This document shows positions 40,701-52,700 of a stretch of 64,000 nt of DNA, piece by piece. The stretch lies in NCBI GenBank assembly GCA_024362935.1, contig JANCRA010000008.1, forward strand, positions 29,258,557 through 29,322,556, read 5' to 3'. How positions within the stretch are numbered: position 1 is the first letter of the stretch; each line of letters starts with the position of its first letter. The translations under genes were made by a program, and so were the position numbers. This DNA is from Setophaga petechia (lineage: Eukaryota > Chordata > Aves > Passeriformes > Parulidae). Below the pieces are notes generated by a model. The model was not told the DNA's origin. It did not search any database and saw nothing but the letters and a program-made list of their open reading frames with translations.

Positions 40701-43700
40701 CAAGGTAGTCCAGTCTATGTCAATAATAAGTGAATAAATGAAAGAATAATATGGAGTGGGGTCATCAAAGCAAGGAGGAGTTGTTTAGGCTAAAATATGC
40801 ACTTCTGTGAAATGACTGATCCAGGACTCTCAATAAGAATTACACAATTAATGAATGCAAATAAACAAGTTTCAGTCGACAATAGACCTTCAGGTAAGCA
40901 GCATGGTAATAATATTTAGCAAAATTACCTGTCTCATGATAATTGTAAAACTTTGGACTGATGTAAAGCAAGATAGATTTTTCTGTTTGATTTACTGCTG
41001 CACCATGTTCAGTTAAAAAAAAAACCAGAACACCAACAAATAGAAACCCAAATCAATATTGAAATGATTAAATTAATTAAAATCAATCATGACAACTCAG
41101 ATGAAAATGTTCCTAATAAAATGTTTCAAGTATCAGTTCTGTCAGTTTGGAGGTTCTTTTAAGTTGATATCTTTATTTTCCTTGAAATGAAAATACAAGA
41201 TCATCGGTTGCAGAATTTTTCAGGAAATTATTACTGTGAAAACTGAATATGTCAAAACAGTAAAGCAGTGTGCAAATTCATAACTTGGACGTATTTATTG
41301 TGTAGGGGCCTGAAGGCTGGAAAACAGTAACACTGGAATGTTCTCTCAGTGTCTAGAAATGAATTAAATGAACCTCTGTCACAAGGTCTGAAATTCAGGC
41401 CCCAGAGAAATCATTGTCTGCTGTTGCATGTTTCTGGAGGTGCCTGATCTCCCCAGCATGATCTCTTTGCATGAAAAGTTTTCTAAACACTGCCTTTTTG
41501 GTTTTGTGCCTGGGATGGGCTGCTGGGCATCAGTCTCTGGCTGCACTGGATCAGACCTGAGGGACCAGCGTGGGGCACAGGGAGGCCCCCACTCATTTGA
41601 GTGGCCAACCCCAATAGATGCAGCAGGGGAAAACTGCCCATGAAAACATGAGGCTTTTAAAAAACATGCTGGAGGATGCTGGAGAAGATGAATTTGGTTA
41701 GCTTTCATCTTGTGTTTGTTTGGATTAAATTGAGTAATTAGATCATTATAGTCCACACATTTGTAATAATTGGTTTACTTTAATGTCATAAAAGCCATTT
41801 AGGTTTTATTATCGGAGTCTGACTTGGAGAGAAATATGGAATTCGCCCATAGGCAACGCCAGGCTGATTTCAGCTTGTCATACACAAAAAGAGCAATAAA
41901 TGCTGACAATTTTTCTTGTGAAGTGCTGGGCATCTTATGTCTGTAATGACAGAGCTTTAACTTTAAAGGATATTTGTGTTAGTACTGAAAGTTGCATGTA
42001 TTGGCTTATTGTAACACAGTGGATATAAGCTGAAACTCGTGCGGGTTATTTTTCCACATATCAAAGCCGCTGCCAATGAACTTTGGTTTCCATAATGCTC
42101 TGTGCTCCACTTGTTGCAGCAGCTGAGCTCAGACCTTTTTACTTCATCAAACCCAAATATTCAGTTCCGTAGCATACAAGAAAATGATTGATGTTATGGC
42201 TGCAAAAATTGATTCCATGAAGTTTCACTTCAAGATTAATGTTCAGACCTCAGAGCTAATATGTCACGCTGTTTGTTTATTCAAACAGGCATCTCTGTTT
42301 TACATCTGCTTTGTGTTTTCAGTGGTATTTCCACAGCTCTGAGAAATGCAAATACATCTGTGGTTTGATGAAAGACTGTGTCAAGTGACCTGTAAAAATC
42401 TGGGGGCTGCAAACGCTCTCTCAGGCCTGACTATCTGAAATCCCTAGTCAATATGAAGATAGGGTTTTGAAGACGGACATAAAAAGACATGGACTCTGCT
42501 CCAATCCATAGACAGGGAAAAGGCTGCAATGAAATCTTTTCTCTGGAGGTTTAAGATTTCATATTCCCCACCCCCTAAAATGGTGAGGTTCAAAGGACGC
42601 ATTAGCAGATTTCACAAATTTCATAACTTAAGTGTAGAACTGTACAGGTAATTTGCAAATGGATAGTGTTATAATTTCAAGTCCTAAAGATTCATTCACT
42701 GCTTTGGAGATTTTCAATTATCTATCTAAAGGAAGTCTCATTTTCCAGTACGCCTTCTCAGTCTCCAGCAATCTGTATTCAAGGGCTTCCTCACTTGCAG
42801 ATTCAGGGAGTTTTCTTAGACAAACTGTCTTCTAGAATATTTTAAAGTTCTACTTGCACAGTTCCAATTATTTTTTGTCAGCATTTAACAAATGTAAGGA
42901 TAATGAAATCAAATCCAGCACCCAAACATGGTGATTTTTCCTGGCTAGAAGTTCTACTCATCACTGTAGCATACGGTTCCTAATAATGTATACAGATAAT
43001 TTAAAAGAGAGCATCTGTTCTGGATTTTTTTTTAAATTTTTTTTTTCTTCTTTCCTTTCTTTTTTTTTTCCCCTTTCAGGAACCATATGGAGATGTGACA
43101 GAAAGGAGACTTCTACGAGAGAAGCTGAAATGTAAGGATTTCAAATGGTTTTTGGAGAACGTGTATCCAGAACTTCACGTACCTGAGGACAGACCAGGCT
43201 TCTTTGGAATGGTACGTGGCTGCTGAGAAGGGAGCCCGCTTGCAGCTCTCTGAGCTCTCCTACTAAGTCAGTGTGAAGGTGTTTTTGTGCCTAAATCAGT
43301 TTGGGATTTTGGTAGAATTCAGTTAAAACTGGTAGGCTTTAAAATGTGGTATTTATCAGAATCTTTATTTAAAGGAATGCTGTTTATTGAAGGAGTTCTG
43401 TGACAGAGTAGGAGAACAGGTAATGTTGCTGTGGATTACTCCTTCTAAGTGACATCTTGGGACTGTTAAAGGCAGGAAAAGAGGAGATTTTTATTTCTCG
43501 AAACTTTACATAGCAAAAAGGTAACTGAAGTGTTTTACTTGTTGAATTGAAAAGAAAAGGAGTCTGCTTTGAAACAAATGTTCATACATTTTATCTGATG
43601 AAAACTATGATGCTCTGGTGATGGGAAAGAGAGCTAGTGCTAAGTGCTTCCAGATCATAAGGGATTCTGTATATCAAACCAGCATGTTAATTTTTAATCT

Positions 43701-46700
43701 GGAGGTCACTCTAGACCAGCAAGGGCACAGGCAATAGGTTCAATCAGAATCCTCTTCTCTTTTAAGAACTGACAGCTCTTTACGCTTTTTGCAGCTTACA
43801 AAGAAATATAAACTATAGCTCTGTGTGTATTACATTACTATAATCTCATCTGGAAGGGATGAAGGCAGAGATGATGCAGCAAGTAGCTATTTCCTCTGAA
43901 AAATCACCAGATACCAGCTGCATATTAGGAACACAAAACTGCACCTTTCCACCAGGCAAAGATGTATCAAATACCTTCCTAATTACCAAATGCCACATTG
44001 ACTTAAAAGTACTTTTGCTGGTAACTCAATCGCTCTGCAGATCCAGCTAAGCTGCATTCCCACACGCATCATCATATCCAGCCCTTGTCTTCCTGCCATC
44101 TGCCCTTCCCCAAGTTCCTCAGCCTCTGCTGAATCTCCTTCAGGAAAGGGAAAAAAATCTGATCTCTTTGGACATACAAAACATTCAGGAACAAAGTCTC
44201 CCCAGAGTCTGCCCTAATAGCTTTGTAACTTGTTGAATGAAAACGATGCTAATGTGGAAATGCTGTGGTTTCCCCTGGGGAAATCTCCTCCCCTGGGGAG
44301 CTGTGGGAGTTCCCCCAGGGAGAGCAGCAGTTGTCAGAAAAGCCCTTAGGAGCCTCTGAGAGAATTGCCAGGCCCCTCCATTTGTCTTGGAGCTTGCAGG
44401 AGAGGTGCTATCCCTGTGATCACTGGCATGAAAGGTGCTACCCACCATTATCCAGTACCTTGAACAAACCCTGGCACAACCTTGGTTGTGTTTTTGTTCT
44501 TTTGTTCTGGATTGCCACTGGCAAGTTCTGAGCCAGTTGAAGCAGTAAGGTATAATAAGACTTAACTTCCAGGAGCATTTCAGGAATTTTATCCTTCCTT
44601 CCACCTCCATCCTTCTCCCTCCAAGAGAAAGGGTTAGACTGCTGCCAGTGATAGTGAAGAGAAGGGATTTGTGCAGTTTCTTTTATGATTTAGTTGTCAT
44701 CTTCAGGCAAGGAGTTGACAGTACCTAGAAATAATAACTCTTGTTCAGAGCTGCTTGAGGTATCTAGAGTGTAATTTAGGTGTGCTCTATATATTTCTCT
44801 AAAAACAATTCATAAATGCTGTCATCTAGTTGTGAGCATAATGAGAATACGCCATTTTTTGGGGGGGAGGAAGAATTTAAAATGTGATGGAAATATGGTT
44901 GTACTCTGAGAAATTGGGAGTGCAGAAACGACACCTACTGATTCAGCTGATTTGTGGATACTGAGTCCCATCTGCTAGCTTCAATGAATCACTGATCTTG
45001 TTCTTTACTCCCGCCTTAGCTGTGTAGAGCTTTTCTGCTTCACAAAAATACTGTATTTAAAAGTGTCAGCTTTGATAACAGCTCAACTTAGTGTGAGGTT
45101 ATTTAATTGTTCAAGGAAAATACAAGGGAATATGGAGATTTTTACCTCCCTTAAAAATCTTTTTACTTTTCAACTGAAGTTAAAAATATTTCTAAGATTA
45201 CCTATAAGTCAGCCATGTGTTACTCAAACAGAGTCAAGAATTAATGAGCAGCATTCAGTGCTGTGCACCGGCAAGCAGCTTCTTATGCTACATTTTTTTT
45301 CTTGATACATAGATAAAAATATCCATACTACCTACCCTTGGTTATCTAAAATGCTAGCTGCCTCAAACTTTACTTAAACATACTGAATTATGAACCTTTT
45401 TGCCTGAAATATGATTGCATTCCTGCCTGGCACCTATAAAAGAGATAAATATCTTCTTGCTGCTCCTTGGGCTTCATGCAGCTTTGGAACTTTGAGGGAC
45501 ATGAACCTTCTGCCTTGAATAATTTCTTTGAGGGGGTGGGAGGAAGTGATTCTGGTAGACACTCAGTGGGTTAATATAATATGTCAGCACTTCTGGAAAG
45601 GCTGATAATACCTTGTAGGCTCTTGTGTAGTGCACTGATGTGTCTTTTTCTGGCATAGCCTCTGATTTGGCCATCCTTGAGCATGCAGAGTACCTATGAG
45701 TAGGTAGGTGTGAAATTGTAACAAGACTTGAGCCCCAGCTCTGCATAGGTTGCCCACCTGGACAGCAGAGACTGGGTCAGTTTACAAATCCTAACTACCC
45801 TGGGAAGGGATGGTGTGGGAGTCTGTAGGAAGAGCTTTGAGCCAGCTGGTGTGTTCAGCATTGGTGTGGTGACATCTCTGCAATGTGCAGCTGGATGGAG
45901 GTAGAGGAGCTGGGAAGCTCTGTGGTCTTTTCATGTTATAGGTGACTGTGGAAAGGCATGGCTGCAGAGCAAGGGAGGAGTCAGGGCTCTTCTCTCTTCT
46001 GAGGTATGTATTACCTATGGCTGCCATTGAGGTGCATATCCGAGGATAAAGATTATGGTCAGTCAGTGAATTTGGCTTTAAGTTTGGCATCAAGATTGCT
46101 TTTAAAAACAGTGGTGACACAAAAATCAGGATTTTACTCTAATTTTCTGTAAGTTTGATCACTTGGTGGTGAGACTGTACTATGTTCTGACATGGTACGT
46201 TTTTCTTTGTTCTCAGTTTCTAGCTGATATTTCTTTCAGCTGAATGTAAAGCAACTAAGCTGATAGATGTGCTGGGACTTTCTATCTGGTCTCTCTTTCT
46301 GCCCTATATCTGTAAAGGCATCTGTCACTGACTGAGTCAGTTAGGAAATCAAAAACTTGAATTTTTCTTTTGACAGCTCCTTCCCTATTTTCCTCCAAGA
46401 CCATCTCACCTTGCTTTTTAAGTGCTCAGTCATAATTTTCTTTTAATTTTGACTAGGTATAATCTTTAAAAAAATGGAAGGAAGATTTTAAACTATGCCT
46501 TTAAAACTATGAAGAATTTTGTTTTGCTGCAACATGAAAGAGAATTTAAAATTATTTAAATTATCTAAAAAGCACATGATATATGTGGACAGATTTGCAG
46601 AAGAACAGAGCTACGTGGCTTAAATTACATAATCAAAGATATTGCATGACTTGTGCTTCAAGTTCTCAGAGGTATCAGGGTCCCTTCTCTAAGGTATACC

Positions 46701-49700
46701 TCTAAAACTGCATTAAAATCCAATTTGTAGAGCTGCCACTTGAGGTTGAGTTGGTAGCCAAGATTAAGACTGACTAGACCTGGAGACCTTATGCTCATCA
46801 CAGAAAAATATGCACCACTTGGTTGGCTCTGAAAAGCCTCTGAAAGCTAGGCAGAGGCTTTTTAAAAGGAATTTTTGGAAGAAATACAAGTGTTTGGTAG
46901 TGAACACACCATTGCTTGAGCCACATGCTTATAGGTTTTTGAGCTTCCTAGGGAGATTTGGGCTTGCTGGGTTGAGCCAATGAATCCAACAGCAGTGTGT
47001 CACCTTCCTTCAGAGGATTTTAGTCATCAGTCTTGTATGCCCTTTTCAGCATTGCCCTTAAGTTAACAGGTGATATGAAAATAGCATTTACTCAGTCAAA
47101 TAATTTCCTGTGACTGCTTGGATTACCTTTGAGGTAAAAGCTGATGTTTGATCAGTACTAGTGAAGCTGTCTGGCTTGCTGCAAATTCATATTTTACTGC
47201 ATCCCTCAGTATCATCTGTCCATATCACTAATAAATCAGCTCCACTGCCACTGGCAGAATAAAGAGGATTCTGATCTATTTTGTGGATGTAGAGAAAGGT
47301 TGGCAGGGCTCCATTGGCTGTACTTATCAACTAATGTAATGAAGTTTTAATGTCAAAAATCTCTTGTTGATGGTTTGTTTGCAATGGACTTTATCAAGCT
47401 AAGACTTATTCATAGAATGCCAGCTGTATTGTGTAGTTATATGCAGGTGTCCAGATATTAGGAAACAATAGATTTAAATATCTCCTAGCAGTAAGGGTTA
47501 AGGTCTGTGGTGAATATCTTGGTGTTTATTACCTATCTCAGCCTCCAAACAGTGGTACCTAAATGGCACATAGAGTGACACCTTTAGTTTCAATAGCAAT
47601 GTTTCAATAAGAAGCAAATGCTGTAAAAAACCACAGCCAATAGTCCTGCATGGGTACGTAGTTTTAGATCTGAAAAATATGTTTTAATGGCAAGGTGATC
47701 AACATTTTTTCTTGCTTCTGTTTCTCTAATGCAGCATTGTGCAAAAGAACTAAGGTAAGTCACAGAGAAAATTTTGTTCTTGTTGCATGACTTGTTTATG
47801 GTGGATGTGGGAATAAACATAGCTTCAGAAATGAGTGGGTGATCACTGTTTTGATAGAGCTCTTGCACTCTTGCACATAAAAGATACTTAAACTGTATAT
47901 TTTCATTTAACAAGAGAAAAACATTTCACAAATTCTCTCCTACTTTTTTTCTGCCTTGGAACAGAGGGCAGGTGTGTATCTTTGTTTTTTGGGTTTTTTT
48001 TTAATAAATTGTGCTGCAGTCAGATTTTCAAATTTTTCTATGTCATTTCAGATCAGGTAATTTAGAAGCTTAGAATATACTATTCCCACTAATAAGGTCT
48101 TGAATACTACTGGGCTTCCTGATGAAATGTGGGCATATCTACCAATGTCTGACAAAATAAAAAAAACAGGTGAACAACATGGACCATGTACGTGTAGAAA
48201 AATGTCAGCATATATCACAAGCTGATATTTCATTTATGCATGAAAGCGAAAAAGGAGAGAACATACATGGTAACACCCTAGAATACAGCCTCATTTTCAA
48301 ACCATCTGACATGAAGCTTAAGTTTAGTAAGCTTTTACATATCTTTTTGATGTGTGTATTTGGGCATTGAGTAACATGCATACAAGAGTTACTGTAGTTC
48401 TGGTTGTGCAGGGCATTTTCAAACAGATTATTTAAAATTTCCCAAAAGGGAGCTCACACTTGAGCATGTGCCAGGGGCTGATGGCAAAGAGCACTAGTTT
48501 TTGCAGTGTGATGCAATATCCACTTTCAGCTATCCCAGTCCCCCCCACAGGTGTGGTAATACCTTCTCCCTCGTCTCTTGCTAGGTGCTGTCAATCAATT
48601 TTAACATTCCAGCAAGGCTGTCGTGTGGTTGGCAGAAATTCAAAAATGCCCCTCACCTTGGGCATCATTGGGTTAGCCAGTGTCATTGTCCCCTGAGATC
48701 CCACCTCCTCCCAATGGATAGGTGGCTTACCTGTCCTTCCCTCCCCCCTTTCCCTGAGCTTAAAAGGAACCTCAGACCATGTGCTCGGGATTCTGCTGGA
48801 GCTGTTGCCACAATTCAGATCTCCGTGTCTTTGGAATAAAGCTCTGGATTTTAACCCTCCATCAGAAACTGTCTCCTTTCTCTTCACCTCACCTAAGGAC
48901 TTTCTCCAGAGGTAAAACTGAGCCTTCTACAAGCCTGGGCTTGTTCAGTTGCCCGGCTGCAACACCCAGCCAGCCAGAGGTTTCCCTGTGGTGAAATACC
49001 ACAGCTGCTGCCTCCAGCCAAGAAGCTAAGGCCCAGAACAACCCAGGCACATTCCACCTAGATATATATTGGGATCATATTCCAATAACTAGTGAAGTCA
49101 TTGGGCTGCCTGGAAGGGCACCATGGATAAGGGCTTTGCTGCCCTTAGAGCCAGTAGACAGTCAGGCAGAGTCATATGTTATTAAAGCTACTAATGGGAG
49201 ACCCTCTGGTCCTGAAGACAGCTGCTGACAACAACTGTAGAGATAAAATTACCATTTTAGAGTGGTTATGACTTTTAGGTTGATATTTCCTGATGTAGAA
49301 TGAAGAAACATGAGAAGCTTATTGTTTGGTTTATGTAGTTCCATGGCAGTGTTAAAAATAGTCTATGTAAGACACTTCTCTTTCCTGTTTTTCTAAGTGT
49401 AATTCTTGGCTCCCATTAGGAAAGTAAACAAAATGTTTTATTTTGACTGTTCAAGGAGGGTTGCAGTGGTCTAATGCGGGAGTGAGCACAAGGCAATGGA
49501 AAGAAGATGTTGGGTAGCAGTAAAAGTAGAAGTTGGCAAAGCAAATATATATAGAACACAAGTGTTTAATTTTCCAGCTTGTGTGGTTTGCTCTGTGGTG
49601 GGTTTTGGCCCCACGGGCTTTGTCTTGTTTGTTTAGTTCTAGCTGCCTGCAATCCCTATGTGTCCGCTCATTTTCCACATTAAGAACCCAGGATACGATT

Positions 49701-52700
49701 ATCATGACTAGGGAAGAACAGTGAAATTACACCTTGCTGAACTAACTCTTCTGAGATTTACTCTGCCTATTCTTTTTGTCTGTGATATAATTACACTCAG
49801 TAACAGGGGCATTCAGCTTCTTGTTTACAGAACCTATTCTGCTCTGCATATTTTCAAATTTGGTTATGTGGCTAATACCAGGAATCAGTGGTTATGTGAT
49901 TGCTTAACTTATTTTCAATTACTTTTGCCTCCTGAATACTTAAATGCAAATCCTTGTTAACTAACCTGTTGTTTTTAAAATTAACTAACTTAATATTTTA
50001 AAATTTTATCTAGAAGCTATGCACCTCTTCTGTCAGAGAGCAGCAACATGAGTAAAGAGGATTTGATACACCTAGTATCTCTTTCCAAAGATATATTTTG
50101 CCCATTTTCAAAGTTTCTGATCCTAAAATCTGTCTGCTTGTTCCGCCTCAAGAGGGTACTGGAGTCCTTTTGAGAACAAATCCTCCTAACATTTCCCATT
50201 TGACAAACTGAGAAAAGTATGTAGTCATCTTTTCATAAGAAAATTGAACAAGTAGATCCTGGGGGAAAAAGGCATGGCAGACTCTTTTGTTCTGCATGAG
50301 TTGTTGGCTTGTTGGGTTTCAACACACTTTTTCATAGTTTCTACCCACTTCCTTTGCAAATACATTGGAACACAGTGTCATTCCTAGGGGAAGCCATCAT
50401 GTCTGGCTGCTTCAGTGCTCAAAGTCAAGATGATCCAGTTTTATTTCATATTAGTCTGAGACATGTTACTATTGCATCCCTTTGATCTATTCCAGTTGCT
50501 TTGCACTAGCTTTGGGATGGATCTCAGAGCCCAGCAGGATGAGTGTAGAGTGACTACAGAATATGTTCCTTACTTTAGACTAATATTTTAAAATGTTCTT
50601 TTGTTTTGATTAGCTGAAGAATAGAGGAATGGAAAACTTCTGCTTTGATTATAACCCTGCAAATGAACATCAAGTAACTGGACAGAGGGTCATACTCTAC
50701 CCGTGCCATGGCATGGGACAAAATCAGGTAAGAATAATATTTTATTTTTATTTTGACTAATACTTATGGTTGTAATGTAAGGAAGTATGGTAAAGTCATT
50801 GCAGTAGGGCTGAGAGAATGTGTTGCCACAGTAAGTTGATCTTAGTTTGAGTTTTGATTGTTGCACTAAATGCTTTTTATTTTGATGTAACTTCAGGTCA
50901 GATTTTCTGAATTCTGAGGATGTGTCTACCCAGCCCAGGGAACTCATGCATACCTTTTTTATGCCTTTCCACAGAGCTCATTAGCAGGGGTTAATGGCAC
51001 ATCAGTGCAGTTATAGTGCTGGTAGGCCAGTGTTAACTCATCTCCAAAACCCCTCTGAGATTTTGTCTGTCCATGCCTCTAAAGCCCTTAATATCATTGG
51101 AAACTTCACCTAGTTCCACCTGAGTCTGTCATCATGTCTCTTCCTCGTGGTGCTTGTCTAACTACCCAAGAAGTTTTAGACCACATCTTCTCCTGTCCTT
51201 CTACAGAAATGTTCTCCTTGCTTGGGCTCCACAGTCCAGAAGAGCAGGGGTTCTCTTTAACACTGTCATTCTTGCTGTCTATTTTTTAACTTCTGTAGAT
51301 GAAAATGTTGTTTTGTTTCTCCATGTTGACTGAACCTGTATGGAGCAGTTGTTAGTTTTGATACCTGTAAGCCCCTCTGCATAATGCCATGGTAAAAGTG
51401 TTGTAGGGCACTGTGTGCCAAGCTAGAATGGCTGGTTTTTCAGAGTTTTGAGTGACCATCTTCCAGAATTGAAGTTTGATGTTTGATGTGGGGAATGTAC
51501 TTGCCTGTCTATCTTGATTTTTGGCTTCTAACCCAGACTGAAGTAAACACAATACTTGAGATATGGTCTCATCAGTGCTGAGTACCAAAGGTCTTGTGAG
51601 ACCTCTTGTACATAACCCTGTGACAGCTTGGGTGGCTTGACTGTTCAGGGTTTTTTTAATGAAATTAATCCAAACATTCAGTTAGGTTTGTTTGGAAAAA
51701 GGGAAAAAGGGAAAACAAAGTTTGGAAAGAAACCAGAGATGTGACAGTTAAGCAGTGTATCTGCTATCGTTCTGAACTCTGCTTTAAAAAAACCCCATAA
51801 AAGCTCGAGGAGTGTAAAACAAATCTATTGAGGAGAAAGCTTCTAACATGAATTGCACTTTACATGAGAAAGGGGAAAGAAAAAGCAATGTACCTCAGAT
51901 CTTAAGAGGAAAGAGATTTGTTGCTGATAGCAAGTTTATTGCCTAAATATTATAACTATTATTTGGTATTATTTATTAGCTCATGCCTGGTTTATGTCTT
52001 AGGTTTCATGGGGGAAGGCATGGGGAGAATCTTGTACCATAAAAGCCAAAGGATCTCAATACTGACAGATGTCAATTGTGTGGGGGTTTACTCCACACCA
52101 GGGGAGTAAATCTCACCCTGTTTACTCCCTCAGTTCAAATTCTTGCAGAAGCTAAGGATACTTCTATAGATCTATAGAGAGGTTAATAATCAGATAACCC
52201 AGTCAAGTCACTTTCTTATAAGTGACTTGATAGCTTTTGTAGTTTAAGAAACATTTAATGTAGAGGATTACACGCTAACATGCCAAAGGTATTTATAGAT
52301 ATATTTTTCCTTGTATTGCAGATTACAGAGAGGAGAGGGTTTGCATTTTTTTTTTGCATTTCTCAGAGCAAAAAGAGTTAGCTTAAATTTTATCTCTTTC
52401 CCCAAGAAAAAGAATAAAGAAATAAGATAAAAGGTGAAAGCAAAAGAGAAGTACAATTCAGAGACGAATTTTCATGTTTTTACAGTTATCCTTTGTTTAG
52501 CTAGCGCTAAAAGATTAACCTAAGAGATTAACTGAATTTACTGCAAGATATCACATCACTGGCTATTAATGCTCTTCCATCTCTGCTGATGGTGCATCCG
52601 TGTACATGCGGTGGCAGGCGCCGGGCTGGAAGCAGCGACACTCTGGGAACTGTGCAAACCGCTCCCTCTGCTGGCATCCGAGCAGGAGGAGGAAGGAGAA

